A stretch of 64,000 nt of DNA from Panax quinquefolius (lineage: Eukaryota; Streptophyta; Magnoliopsida; Apiales; Araliaceae): contig CM035164.1 in the NCBI GenBank assembly GCA_020205615.1, positions 1,825,501-1,889,500 on the forward strand, in the 5' to 3' direction. The notes beneath the pieces were generated by a model that worked only from the letters and a program-made list of their open reading frames with translations, did no database searches and was not told the DNA's origin. Positions within the stretch are counted from its first letter, which is position 1; every line of letters starts with the position of its first letter. The translations under genes were made by a program, and so were the position numbers. This document shows, in pieces, positions 23,563-37,784 of the stretch.

Positions 23563-24904
23563 GAAGATATATAAATAGAAGTTTTATCAAATTTTGGAGT
23601 AGAATAAAAAAAATAAAAAATAACAAGGGCGGAATTGTAATAAAACCAATTTTGCAAGGACACAAATGAAATGAGATTCTTGATATAACCTCACAAAAGC
23701 GATTTTTGTAAGATTGGTGGGGGACTAAAAGAAAAAGAAAGAGACAACAGATGTTAATTCCTCTTGGACTTTCGCAGTAGTTCTACTTCGTAGGCAAAGG
23801 TTTTAAGGACTTTTTAGATCCAATAATAGGATCATGCATGCATGTTCTTCTTAGGATAAGGTTGTAAGTTTCTTGGTCCCTAATTAATTTCATATTGAAG
23901 AATTTCTTTTATTTGACACACACAAAATTAGGTCAAATATATACTTTTCTAGTTTCTATGCTGCAATTAAGTTTTTAGCACTATGTATATATAATATATA
24001 TGGTACCCTTCTTAATTACCTCAGCCTAACACTCTTTATGAGGTTTGGCCAGAAAGGCAGAAAAAAAAAAGAATAAAATAAAAATTAGTAAGTTTTCTTT
24101 CTTATTGTTATTTTGTTTAATTAAAAAAAGCATTTAAGTTCCACATTTAAGTTGCTAACTTACCTTTAAATTCGTTTTATTATGTCTATAAACTAGAGAG
24201 TATAATATGGATTATAAAATATAGATGATACAGTAAAACCTCTATTTAAGAATAGACTTGGGACTAAATTATTTGTATTTTAATTGAGAGGTTATTACAA
24301 AATAGAGGTATTGGTACAAAATATTTTTCGAACACCCAAAAATATCCACTTAAACAAAAATATCAATAAGAACTCCCTAATAATTATTATTCAAAAAATA
24401 TTTTATGCAAAGTTGTTTGGCACAACGATTTACTCTTTAGAGTTGTTGCCACATCTTTGAACTTGCGGGTATGTAAAAGCTCATTAGCATAAACACTTTC
24501 TTGTTGAATTCAAAACATTTCTAACTTTTCAAGCTATGTTTAGAGCTTTATAGGAAATGTAATCTTTTATAGGAAAATATAGTTCTTTATAGGAAATGTA
24601 GTATTTTATAAAAAATGTAGCCTTTTAAAATTAATATTGTCTCTCTCACATATATATATATATATATATACAGCACGGATCTGCCACGGACCAATTAAAC
24701 GGACTAACAAACGGACTAAGGAACACGCGGGTCAAAAGCAATTGGACGGGTCTTAAAAAAGAAACCACGTGACTCCCTCACCTCAAACCCTTCTTTATGA
24801 AATTCGTTGCTTCACAGAGCTCACTCCCTAACCCATCCTTATGAAATTCCTTCCTTCCGATTCTCTCAAACCCATCCCCGATTCTCGCAAACCCATCCCC
24901 AATC
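23563..24904. other. Upstream flank of lipoxygenase copy A; no gene recognised
   Basis: AT-rich. No transit-peptide exon for the lipoxygenase was recognised on the minus strand here. A stretch near 24231-24325 (acagtaaaacctctattt with an inverse-like tail) resembles a common plant MITE. From about 24665, sequence rich in cccatccc and ttatgaaattc repeats forms the left flank that E1 interrupted. Confidence 0.5.
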
Positions 24905-24909
24905 TTACG

Positions 24910-27673
24910 TGTGACGCCCCCAAAATAGGTATACATCACCTATTCTGAGTTGTCAATACATAGATGCATGAAAACAACTACAACTTTATTATTACAACAA
25001 GAAAAGCGTGAGTTTGAATACAAATATTATCTTCTGACAATATCTATACTCAAATAAATCCTCATCACATTTATTGATACATTATTTTACAAAATGGTGA
25101 GGACTACTAAACAATCCTTTCTAAAACCTTCATTCCATACCCACTGCATCTTTCGCTATATTCTCTCGCTCCCGAGAAAAATGGAACAAAAGGAAAAGGG
25201 TGAGCTCAACTAGCTCAAGAAAATAATATTATGACTAAGATAATATACAACAAATTATCGTTAGTCTTCAACAGGAAAAATATAATAGAATACAATAGAC
25301 AACAAATTTTAAATCAATATTCGCAGTGAAATAATAATTCATTAGAAGAGTTAAGTAGAGAATGCAAACTACTATCTTCTCATGTATGAATTTAAAAGTT
25401 CATCGCTCTATCTTTTATCCTCAGAACATCAATCAATATACATCTGGAATCAAATATTCATCTTTGCACTGCAGCCGAAGATATTCATCACCGGGTCATG
25501 TTCATTTAAACACTGCTCATCTTTTGACTACGCCCAAAGATATTCTTCAAAATCATTCATCTTTTGCACCACAAAGCCAAAGATATTCTTAAGAAATCAT
25601 TCATCTTTGCACTACAGGTAAAGATATTCCATAATATCATCATTTAAGACCGAGGATGATGAAAAATATTTTTTTAAAGAAACGAATCCAAAGAAACAAA
25701 ATGACAAGGATTAAGGATTAAGGATTCATACTTGGTTTTATCCACGTCCAAAAATACCTCAAAAATAATCATAGTGGTGTAAAATTCAAGAATGATCAAA
25801 ACATGGATACGATCGAGTTAGTATCCGAATAGATGTTTGAACGAAAAGAAGAAATTTTATTTTTCTATGAATAAGATCAGAGTATCGTGAATAATTAATT
25901 AGTATCATCGTGAATAAGAATCTCAAACACAAAAGATAGAAATTCCACAAAAACATCTTCACGCTTACGTAGAATAGTACTAAATGAATAAGAACTCGTG
26001 AATAAGAACTCATGAATAGTAACTCATGAATAGTAACCCATGAATAGTAACCCCGAGCATGAAAAAGTTCCAAATTTGATAAAACTTCAGATCAACATTT
26101 CAATTATAATGATATTGAAGAAATAATATCATTACGAAAAAAAATAATATCCCTTACCTCGAAAGATCGATCAAGATTTAGCTAGAATCTAGGGTATAGT
26201 CTTTGAAGGAACTTGCACCATCTAGCAATACTCAAAGTATACTCAAAATACTCACAAGAATACGCTCGATAATATAGAGAGAAAAAACTTGATTTAAAGT
26301 GTGATTTTCAATTCTAACCTAAACACCCTATTTATAGGAAATTGCTTAGAACACCAAAGCGAGAAAATTTAATATATTAATAATATTATTTTTCCACATC
26401 TTCCTACGCACACCATCAGCTGAAATCAACCACTAACACATGTCCCATAAGTGACAAAAAACGTTTTCATGCAAAAGTTACTTAAAACTCCAAAAATTGA
26501 TAATCAATTAATCCTAAACTTCAATAATTCATAATAAATAGCCCTTTCATCGTAAAATTCGAATCTCGCTAGTTTTTATAGGAAATTCAATTCTCTACAA
26601 CTTTGCGTAAGAAAGGTTTTCCAAATTCCAAATAGAAATTGACCAAAATCCATAAACGAGGCGATTTTACGTGCTATAATCAAATTTCGATCAATAAATG
26701 GGGTCCAATTTACATGTTTAACATGTTTTAAACATTTATTGCAACAAAAATACTCTTCCTCCTCGTATACTCATATATCCCCATTCGTTGTAAAAATATC
26801 ACCGTTAGTATATTATTAAAATAATATATTTAAATGAATTATTTTATCGAGAAAAGATAAAATATTAATTTTCAACAATTGTCATTTTAAAAATTTTCTC
26901 CATCTATATCCACATAAAATCAATATTTTCCTCATCATATAAATCAATAATTAATTATTCACAAATAATATTACGAGAATCACAATATTGACAACCAGTG
27001 CGGTTCCAGGAAGAGGGGCTTTCAATAAGAATTTCTTCTTCAAGGCAATTAGTTAGGTGACCAAACCTCTCCTTGAGATGTAACTTTCTAGACATTGCCA
27101 ATAATGTTATCTAATAATATTATTCAGATAATATGAATTATTGCTTCGACAATGAAAAATACGTGTAATGACAATTATTGAAACAACAATGAATATAAAA
27201 TATCAACGCAACAATTATTAACTCAATAAAATCTTTGAATAATAATTACCGTAACCATTATTGAGTAGTGCCTTCTTACGTAAGAATCAATAATTGGTGC
27301 GCATACCGTATCTTCTTGTTCAACAATGCGTATTAGTGTGTTTTAACCAACGGGTATTCCAATAGTGTTAATTGGTAACAACTACCAAGTTATTTTTAAA
27401 CAACTTATATTTGTCGTTTTCTTCATCCAATCGCTTTCATGGGGCCCACACATGGGTCATACTTGGTCGTCATTTAATATTCCCCGACAATCGAATATTC
27501 CACGACCAAACGAATATTCCCCGAAACAACAATGAATATTTTATAACCACTTGCTTATTTTGAAATATTTATGTATTTAACCCTTAACTATCCACATTAA
27601 TCAAATCAACCCTTACTATTTCAAAATAATAAATAGAAAATTAAATTTCATTAATAATAAGTTGGGGTCTTCT
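24910..27673 (-). repeat. E1 3' LTR (about 2.76 kb)
   Basis: Bounded on the right by a purine-rich tract (minus strand ggagggagg, 27674-27684), the expected polypurine primer. It contains an internal array of about 50-bp subrepeats with the phrase aagatattc (about 25480-25635), and short tandem gaatagtaactcat units at about 25990-26055. The part 26086-27673 is repeated in the 5' LTR at 32226-33801. Confidence 0.85.
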
Positions 27674-30600
27674 GACCTCCCTCCTTATGAAATTTTATCC
27701 TCGAAATCGACGTGCGTGCACGGTGTTTCGAAAAGGTGAGGATACCTCGCTTTCATTTCGCTTTCAATTCCCGTGTCATTTTCTATATAGCATGATTCCT
27801 CCACAAAACTTTAACTTGTGGTATGACCTTTCTTGCGTAGGGCATGCTCCTTCCTATCTAAAATCTTGACAGATACCTCCTCATCGTTAAGTCTTGGCTA
27901 TCTCGTCCATTCTAACTCTATAACGTGGTTCGGGTCTTTCACATATTTACGGCATGAGATATGTGAAACACATTATGAACACGAGACATACTTTGAGGTA
28001 ACGCAAGTCTATAGGCTACATTTCCTACTCTGGTCAAGAATTTGAAATGGACCAATAAATCGTGGATTGAGCTTTCCTCTCTTCCCAAATCTTGTAACTC
28101 CTTCCATGGAAAGCAACTCGCATGACAATACATGATCCCCACACTAAATTCCACGTCCTTTTCGATGAAGATCCGCATAACTCTTTTGTCGATCTTATGC
28201 CGCTTTGTATACGTTGTCGAATTATTTGGATCTTTTCCGTAGTCATATACGTCTTAACTTTCAGGTCCCAACAATGTTGCTTCACCCACCTCATCCCAAC
28301 ATATTGGAGAACGACATTTTCGGTCCATATAATGCTTGAATGGAGCCACACCTATACTTGCTCGATAACTATTGTTGTAGGAGAATTCCACCAATGGTAA
28401 ATACTTATCCCAACCGCCTTGAAGTCTAGGACACGAGTCTTAATAAATCTTCAAGAGTTTGAATAGTCCTCTCTCGATTGTCCGTCCGTTTGGGGATGGT
28501 ATGCGAACTAAATCGCAAATTCGTGCCCATAGCTTTTTGCAAGCTAACCCAAAATCTTGAGGTGAATCTTGGGTCACGATCCAAAACTATGGATACAGGC
28601 ATGCCATGCAACCTCACAATCTCATTCACGTCATATACTAGCAAGACGTTCAAGGAATAAGTCTCCGTGACGGCAAGAAATGAGCGAGACTTGGTTAATC
28701 TATCAACAATAACCCAAATAGCATTGATGCCTTGAGAAACCGTAGGAAGACCCGTAAACGAAATCCATGGTAATGTGTTCCCACTTCCATTTCGGAATCT
28801 CAAGTGGTTGCAACGGACCCTTAGGTACCGGATGCTCCGCTTTACACGTTGACAAGTTAAACACACGTTGAGATAAACTTTGCAATCTCTCTCTTCATAT
28901 TGTTCCACCAAAATGTATGTCAAGATCACGATACATTTTAGTACTTCCGAGATGGATTGCAAATGGCGTGTTGTGTGCCTCCATCATAATCTTGTACTTT
29001 CAAATCGTGAGTCGTTAGGAACACAAAGTCTAGAGTGGACTCAAGTATTCCTTCTTCATCAATTCTCGCTTAAAATAGCTCCTTCTTGTACTTTCTTCTT
29101 CATACGCATCATTTCCGGGTCGGTGGCTTGAGCAACCTTAACTTTTTCTATTAAAGTTGGCTCTGTCGTATACTTGACATCATCACACTCGTTCTCGCAT
29201 ATGATCTTCTACTCAACGCGTCGGCTACCACGTTAAACTTTACCGGATGGTATTGAATAGTGTGGTCGTAGTCTTTCAATAGTTCGAGCCAACGTCATTG
29301 CGCATGTGTTGAGTTCTTTTTGAGTGAAGAAATATTTAAGGCTTTTATGGTCCGAATATATCTCCATTTTCTCCCCATATAGATAGTGCCTCCATATTTT
29401 TAAGCCTTGCTTACGATCTGCGCTAACTCTAGATCATGAGTAGGATAATTCCTCTCATACTCTTTTAAGTTGTCATGAGGCATAAAGCTATGACTTTCCC
29501 ACGTTGCATAAGAACACATCCTAACCCTTTGCCTAAAGCATCGGCAGAGATAACAAATCCATCCGAACCAGATGGTATTGTTAGAAACAGTCTTAAAATA
29601 AGTCTCCTCTTAGCTCTTGGAAACTTTTCTCGCGTTCTTCGCTCAAAAACGATTTCAGTATCCTTCCGAGTTAGCCGAAGTTAATGGAGTAGCGATTCGA
29701 GAAAACCCTTCCACGAATCTCCGATAATAACCAAATAAGCCCAAAAAGCTACGATGCTTGATCACCGACTTGGTTGCTCCCAACTTTGTATTGCTTCAAT
29801 CTTCACGGATCAACAGATACTCCATGTTTCGACACCACGTGCCCAAGGAATGCTACTTCTCAAGCCGAACTCGCATTTCTTCAATTTGGCATATAGTTGG
29901 TTTTCACGAAGCCTTTGGAGTACCAAATTTTAAATAGTGCTCATGATCTTCACGGCTTTTTGGAATATATGAGGATGTCATCAATAAAGACAACAACGAA
30001 TTGATCCAAATATTCCTTGAATACTCGGTTCATCATATCCATGAAAGCCAGCAGGAGCATTAGTTAGTCCGAAAGACATGACTAAGAATTCATAATGCCC
30101 ATACCGAGTTCTGAAGGCGCTTTGGAATATCCTCGATTAATCTTCACCGATGATATCCGAGCGAAGATCGATTTTTGAAAAGAATTGTGCCCTGCAATCG
30201 GTCAAACAAGTCATCAATACGAGGTGAGGATACCTATTCTTGATGGTGACATGGTTCAATTCTCGATAAATCGATACAAAGTCACATACTCCCTCTTTCT
30301 TCTTTACAAATAAAACAGGAGCACCCCGAGGAGATGTACTTTGGGGCCAATGAAACCGATGTCCAACAATTCCTATAGTTGGACCTTTAACTCCTGAAGT
30401 TCAATAGAGCCATTCGATATGGGGTTTAGAAATGGGCTTTGTATCGGTGTTCAAGATCAATAAAGAATTCAACTTCACGCTCGGGGTAGACCGGAAGTTC
30501 TTCGAAATACGTCGGAAAGTCAATAACAACGGAATATTATTCAAATTTGGCGTGTCTTTATTCAAATCCATAACATGGGCTAAGAAAGCTTGACATCCGC

Positions 30601-32225
30601 TTTTTTAATAAACGAATAGCTTTATGATTAGATATAATGATGATTGATTTTAATGGTTTAGTTGCTTGAATTAAATACAATAGGTTGGTTAGGAATATGA
30701 AAACTAACAACCATACGAAAACAATCAATTTTGGCATGATGAGTAGTTAACCAATCAATCCCTAAAATCACATCAAAAGCAAGTATCTTTAAAGAGATAA
30801 GGTCAATGGGTAAGGTGATGGTGCCAACTTCAATCAAACAAGATTTATAAACAAATGGATGTGATGAAAGTTTCTCCTAACGGAGTTTCCACAGATAGGT
30901 CAAAGTCTAATTTCTCCTGAGTCAAGTTTAAACGCTGAGCACACGCAGGAGATAAATGAATGGGTAAAGACCGGTATCAAGTAAGGTATAAACTTCGCAA
31001 GAATTTATAAATAGCTTACCCGTGATCACCTCGTTTGGGTTCCTCGCATTATGACCAATCCACAACAAACGCTCTTCCGGAATCGTTGACTTTGACTTTT
31101 CTCGGGATGATCTTTTTTCAGGTCACCGTCCCATTGAACTAGGTTTCGCTCTGCATAAATCTCGAGCAATATGTCCTTCCTTTCCACAACTATAACATAC
31201 CTTGAATCTGTTGTGAGCGGTTTGACCGATATGTCCCTCTTTTCGCATTTGTAGCATATAATGATCGGTGGTCGTCTCCTCCACTTAGAACCGATTCTTT
31301 AAGACTTTATCATCTTCACATAGTCGTTGTTAAATCTCCTCTTTTAAAATCTCCTCCCGACTCACTTCTTCTATTTTCACGGCCATGATTACCACCGTGA
31401 GTGGTTACCATTTCGTCTCAAATCTGCTTTTTTTCTCCGCAGTTATCATTATTCTCATTGATCGCTATCTCCGATCACGATCCTGGTTTTGGTCCTCAAC
31501 GACCGGTAGTACTCGTTATCTCGCTTCTAATAATTGAGCCTGCTTTACAACATCCGAATAAAGAGAAATTTATGAGAAATGAGATATCTTGACGATCTGG
31601 GGTTTCAAACCTCTAAGAAACATCCGCGTCATATATGTTCCTCATTCTCCACCAAATGAGGTGCAAAACTGGATAACTCTGCAAACTTTGCCTCGTCTTG
31701 AGACACCGCCATTTGTTTTGTTCCAATCGATGAACTCCACTTCCTTCATATACCGAACACTTTCGTGAAAGTATTTGTCATTAAATAGCTTCAAACGTCT
31801 CCCAAGACATCTTTGAAAAGTACCGGATGGGTACGCTTCACAGACTCTCCACCAAGAATCCGCCTCGCCACGCGAACATAAAGGTGGCGAATGGAACCTT
31901 TGTTCTCCGTGCATCCCAAGACATCGAATATCTTGGTAATTTGCTTGACCCATGTTTCCGCCATGATCGGATCCGCTTTCCCTTAAATTCGGTGGTCCCA
32001 ACTCTTTGAACTCGCTTGTTTGTGACAACCCGTGAATATCTATTATTTCCTCCTCAGATTTTGAACACGAGTCTCCTCGTCGATTTTGCATGAACTGCAA
32101 AAAACTTCTAAACATCCCTCGCTCATCATCTCGCTTCAATGGTGTTGTTCACAGGAGGAACATTGCCACTGTTGTTGCGCTTTTCCTCGTTGGTGAGTAC
32201 TGAGCGTCTCCTCGGTCTCATTTCC
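27674..32225 (-). pseudogene. E1 gag-pol remnant
   Basis: Pieces on the minus strand: gag about 32225-31400, with the LFNDKYFHESVRYMKEVEF motif; protease and reverse transcriptase about 31050-29700; RNase H about 29700-29150; integrase 28962-28426, with zinc-finger cysteines CLTCQRVK and core motif GINAIWVIVDRLTKS; chromodomain region about 27990-27690. All are split by stops and shifts; the longest open stretch is 178 codons. By analogy the product would package and copy the element RNA and insert its DNA, but it is not functional as read. Confidence 0.8.
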
Positions 32226-33801
32226 ATTTCAATATAATGATATTGAAGAAATAATATCATTACGAAAAAAAAATAATATCCTTTACCTCGAAGATCAAGA
32301 TTTAGCTAGAATACGGGTATAGTGTTGAAGGAACTTGCCGTGCCTAGCAATACTCAAAGTATACTCAAAATACTCACAAGAATACGCCGATAATATAGAG
32401 AGAGAAAACTTCAGTTTCTGGTGTGATTTTCAATTCTAACCTAAGCACCCTATTTATAGGAAATTGCTTAGAACACCAAAGCAAAAAATTTAATATATTA
32501 ATAATATTATTTTTCCACATCTTCCTACGCACACCATCAGCTGAAATCAACCACTAACACATGTCCCATAAGTGACAAAAACGTTTTTCATGCAAAAGTT
32601 ACTTAAAACTCCAAAAAATGATAATCAATTAATCCTAACTTCAATAATTCATAATAAATAGCCCTTTCATCGAAAAATTCGAATCTCGCTAGTTTTTATA
32701 GGAAATTCAATTCTCTACAACTTTGCGTAGGAAGAAAGTTTTTCCAAATTCCAAATAGAAATTGACCAAAATCCACAAACAGGCGATTTTACAAAAGTAT
32801 AATCAAATTTCACCAATAAATGGGGTCCACCGCATGTTTAACATGTTTTAAACATTTATTGCAACAAAAAATACTCTTCCTCCTCGTATACTCATATATC
32901 CCCCATTCGTTGTAAAATATCACCGCTTAATATATTATTAAAATAATATATTTAAATGAATTATTTTATCGTAAAAGATAAAATATTAATTTTCAACAAT
33001 TGTCATTTTAAAAATTTTCTCCATCTATATCCACATAAAATCAATATTTTCCTCATCATATAAATCAATAATTAATTATTCACAAATAATATTACTGAGA
33101 ATCACAATATCGATGACTTAGGCGGTTCCTGTGAGAAAGAGGGGCTTTCCAATAAGAATTTCTTCTTCTTGCTGCCGCAATTAGGTGACCAAACCTCTCC
33201 TTAGACAGAACTTTCTAGACATTGCCAATAATGTTATCTAATAATATTATTCGGATAATATGAATTATTGCTTCGATAATGAAAAATATTGTGTAATGAC
33301 AATTATTGAAACAACAAAGAATATAAAATATCAACGCAACAATTATTAACTCAATAAAATCTTTGAGCGATAATTCAGTAACCATTATTGAGTAGTGCCT
33401 TCTCACGTAAGAATCAATAATTGGTGCAATACCGCAAATCTTCTTGTTCAACAATGCGTATTAGTGTGTTTTAACCACCGGTATTCCAATAAAGTTAACG
33501 GTAATAACTACGCCATTATTTTTAAACAACTTATATTTGTCGCTTTCTTCATCCAATCGCTTTCACATGGGGCCCACATGGATGCGCCATCAGTCGCATT
33601 TAATATTCCCAAAAAGATTTTAATATTCCACGACCAAACGAATATTCCCAACAACAATGAATATTTTATAACCACTTGCTTATTTTGAAATATTTGCGTA
33701 TTTAACCCTTAACTATCCACATTAATCAAATCAACCCTTACTATTTCAAAATAATAAATAGAAAATATTAAATTTCATTAATAATAAGTTGGGGTCTTAC
33801 A
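32226..33801 (-). repeat. E1 5' LTR, truncated on its U5 side
   Basis: It matches 26086-27673 of the 3' LTR in the same orientation. The counterpart of 24910-26085, the primer-binding site and the leader are missing: the LTR runs straight into gag at about 32226, inside a short shared string catttcaat. Confidence 0.85.
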
Positions 33802-33806
33802 TTACG

Positions 33807-35060
33807 ATTCTCTCTCCCCATATAAAAACTCCTTTCTCCGATTCTCTCTCAAAGCCCTTTCAATTGCTGGTTTGAAGCTAGGGTTTGCATCATAGAAGCA
33901 ACAAATCATCCTTCTGATCCTGAAGTAGACTAGGTAACACTGATTTTTTTTAGGCATTTGAAAATCTAGGGTTTGTTCTTTAAAAATCCCTCTTTTTTCT
34001 GCGGTTTCTCGTCGTGGCTGCTTAAAAAATCCATAACTTTATTGGGTTTTGTTGGCTGATCTTTTCACCCATAAAAATTGGACCATTCTTGCAGAATCCC
34101 ATAGATGTCTTAACAAATTGGGTGAAGAATATATTGGGTGAAGAATAATGGCTTATTAGCTTTGGTGAGGAATGGATTTCTTAATCTGATTCCAGAATTA
34201 GTCGATCAATTATCATGTCTAGATTCCAGTTTGTCATTCGTATCAAAGATGTAAAAAGTAAAAAACCATGCGGCCATGTTCGAGTCGTGCAAAAGTGGGG
34301 TTTGGGTTTTGTTTGCCTAATATGGTTATTTCAGGGGCACTACATTGTTGCAATTATTAATAATGTTGAGACAAAATTTAGTGAAACTATGAACTTAATA
34401 TTTTTATAGTATGTTAAGTTCTTTATTTAAATAGTCCGAGAAATTTGGTTTTTGCTATATGATGGGTGGGTGTTACTGAATACAATCAAGTGATACGAGG
34501 GATTATAAACAAAGATACAAGTGTATTAAATTTATATCAATATGCAAAGTGTTATTTGATAGTCATCTCAATTGGAATATATTTTGATAGTCGGTCTCAA
34601 TATGCAGTGTTATTTGATAGTCGGTCTCAATTATAACATGTCTTTATGATGATTTTGGATAGTCTCTTACATTCTCATCTTAAGTTTTATAATTTTTACG
34701 TGCGTAATTAAAAAGCCGATCAGACATCGCCTTTCATATTTGATAGTCGGTCCTCAATTTAAACCCCAACTGCTTAAGAAAATGATAGTTGATTGATCTT
34801 GCTATTAAACCCCAACTCTTCTATGTTTCAAAGAAGGCCTCGAAATTTAGTCTCTGCTCCAGAATTGAGAATCGCTTGAGCCATATTGGATTAGGCGGCG
34901 ATCGTGTAATGGTCCTCAAAAACTTGACAACATTGTGTACAGAGCAAAGTATGGGTTTAACTTGACAACAGTTTATTTTTGTCTCCTCGATTTGAAAAGA
35001 CTAACAAACTACAAGAGTAGGATTAACAAACGGACTTCAAGGGAAAACTTTTGTAATTCA
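33807..35060. other. Right flank of E1: 5'-UTR-like sequence, no gene recognised
   Basis: It continues the left flank of E1 (24665-24904). It has ttctctctc runs and gctagggtttgc, typical of plant 5' leaders, and a 64-codon plus-strand frame at 34215-34409 of no recognised family (HVRVVQKWGLGF). Phrases such as tttgatagtcggtctcaat repeat at about 34554-34630 and 34740. It might be the 5' part of a broken gene or a transposon. Confidence 0.35.
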
Positions 35061-35502
35061 GCCTTATAAAATTATTATTTGCTTTTTATAGTTAATTTAA
35101 AATATTTTCAAATTCAAAAATAAGATGATTTACTATATAATATGAAATACTAATAAATCTGTACATGCTTTTAAAAATAGTTTACAATATTCAATGACTA
35201 AAATAAAAAGAATCTATATCAATTTTAAGTTTAAAAATATTTTAAGCTGACTTCTAAAAGTCAATAATGATATTTATTTCAACAAGTCTACAGCGATCCG
35301 GGTTTCGACCGGGGTGGCGACCGGCCAAATTATTTATTTTTTTTTTGCTTTTGACTCCCAGATAATTAATGTGATTTATCGAAATTGAAATTTTTACAAA
35401 ATGCGATGATTTAGGTGTCATTTGAATACATATAAAAAACAAAGTTGTACAGTCTGTGCAGCCGTACTTAATTATATTTGGGTGTGTAAATAATAATTTT
35501 AG

Positions 35503-35770
35503 GCAGAACGGATCTAAAACACTCCTCTTAAATAGCACTCTATCTTAAATAGCACTCTTTTATTAAAACTACATCGTTTTGGAGATTTTTTTAAAATACA
35601 AAATAATATAAAAATAGAGTGGCCCAACTTGCTTTCTTTTTATTTACAAAAATGTCATCCGCGATTCCACTTGTTTTTTAAAAGAATATCCAAAAAGGCG
35701 TAGTTTTAATAAATGAGTGCTATTTAAGAGTGAATGTTATTTAAGAGAAATGTTTTAGATCCGTCATTTA
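35503..35770. mobile_element. MITE (about 268 bp) with a paralogous empty site
   Basis: Inverted ends acggatctaaaaca (35508) and tgttttagatccgt (to 35764), with inner tcttaaatagcactc / gagtgctatttaaga. Near-identical 8-bp flanks aattttag (35495-35502) and aattttaa (35771-35778) suggest a target duplication. The same flanks occur joined, without the MITE, at about 37798-37815. Confidence 0.75.
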
Positions 35771-36149
35771 AATTTTAAGTGTACATATATATATTAGCAC
35801 CATATAATATAAATAGATAAATAGATAGATATACGATTTCTGATTGGTTGACAAAGATTTTTGGACACTTGTTGCTATATATTTAATTTTAATTTTAATA
35901 TAGATAGATAGATTAAGGCTATAAAATGAATCAAATAGTTGGGGTTCGATTCATACTCATTCGATTAAATTTTCGATTCAATTCGAGCTCGCTCGAAATA
36001 TAAATGATTTAAATATGAACAAATTTTAAAATTTGATAAATTATTTAAATATCTTTAAATTGTAATTTTTTATTGATACTCAGATTATATTTATTTAAAA
36101 AGTTTAAATTATTTAGATTCAATTCTAGATTGTGTTGAACTTCTCCTAA

Positions 36150-36240
36150 AATAGATAAATAGATAGATAGATAGATATACGTGATGATTTCTAATTCATT
36201 AATTTTAATTTTAATTTTAATTTTAATTTTAATTTTATCC
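36150..36240. repeat. (GATA)n and (TTTTAA)n microsatellites
   Basis: Tetranucleotide atag/gata repeats at about 36150-36176, and seven or so ttttaa hexamers at about 36199-36236. Looser gata repeats also occur at about 35815-35830, 35905 and 37865. Confidence 0.9.
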
Positions 36241-37784
36241 CGCATTTTGGTGCTATATATTTTATCTATTTTCAAAAGATATAAATTTTTTATTTTTAAA
36301 ATGATGAGATAAAATATATAAGGTGAATGTTAAATATGTTATTTAGTGAAATTTATTGGTAAAAATAAAATACTTGTTAATTTAAATAATATTATGGGTC
36401 ATCGATTTATAATTTTTTATAAATTTACTCTTTTTTTTTAATTTTTTTAAATATGTGTGTAAATTATATTTTGTTCATCTTGTTAAAAACAGAGGGAGTA
36501 ATTTTTATTGATTTAAGATTGTAGAGTACTATAAATATATAATAATCAAATTTGAATTGTAAAAGTATATTTTTTTTAACACTGTTATAACCATGGTTCT
36601 CTATAAACTTAAATCAAATAAAATTTATATATTTTGGTCATGAGTTGACTCAGACATTAATTTAAAACATATATTTATCTTTGCATGTAATTATTTATAA
36701 TATACAATTAGCAAGTTAAGTTGTGAAATTATTAACTATTAAAAATAATTAATAGTTAGTGTTGTTACCCAACATTTTTTTATGGTCATACAAACCTTAA
36801 AATTAACTTATTATTCTACAATAATTTTATTTTATAAAAGAATTTTAATTAATTAGTCACACAATAAATTTTAACCTTAAAAACATATTTGGGATTTTAC
36901 TTTACTCAACTCTGAACTCTAAATAACTAAAATTTATAAATATAGGTAAAAATATTATGATTACATAATAATTACTATTTCAAAATGTTATATATTATAA
37001 AGTATATTAATAATTAAACTTTAATTGATCTTAAGTTAATTAATATTAAAAAAAATCCTCACTTATATATTAGTTATTAAATATTAGTTACCGTTTAAAG
37101 CTAAAAATATAATCCCTCTTGGTACTCCTCTATTTATAGACATTAATTAATTTTTATATAGATTTCAACTTCTTAATGACAATCAACTTATCAAATAGAT
37201 CTTCTAAATGAACTTTCCTTTTCTTCATTGGATTTGACTTGTTACCAATATTATTTCACCTCTTTCCTTCTCCTTGTAGGAATCTTATTAGCATTTTCTT
37301 TGCACGAATTAGAGCATTAAATATTGTTTGGTCACTAAGATATTGAGTTTATTATAATAAAATATTAAATTCTACAAAATAAAATAATTAAATAAACTAA
37401 TATAATAAAAAGGATAAAATTAAGGATAATAAAATTTATAAATTATGAGTCTATTATCAAACATCTTATATTTCTATTTTCTTGGAAAACAATTATGAGG
37501 TTTTATGCCACTAGAGCAATAGCTCACTGGTAGGTATAAGGTTCAATACTTACACTTCTGAATTATCAAAAAAAATAAAAAATTATGAGGTTTTATTTGA
37601 CTTTATTTTTTATAAGCATTATGTAATGCTTAATTCCATCTTACATACATAATTGTTGTATTTGTTTTAGTTGTATTTTATTTTATAATTAATATATGTA
37701 ATAGGATAAAGGGAAAAAGTGAAATATGATAAATAAATAAATTGAAATCTTATTTATTAGGGTAAATTAATCATTTACTTATAT

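Larger units (their letters stand above)
24910..33801 (-). mobile_element. E1: Ty3-gypsy chromovirus, Tekay-like, 8.9 kb
   Basis: Ends TGTGACGCCCCC (24910) and GGGGTCTTACA (33801) with exact 5-bp target duplication ttacg at 24905-24909 and 33802-33806. Transcribed on the minus strand: 3' LTR at left, then degraded chromodomain, integrase, RNase H, reverse transcriptase, protease and gag, and a truncated 5' LTR at right. Coding order and the chromodomain place it in the Tekay/Del group by family knowledge. Many frame breaks, some of which may be sequence errors. E2 and the split solo LTR belong to the same or a sister family. Confidence 0.9.
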
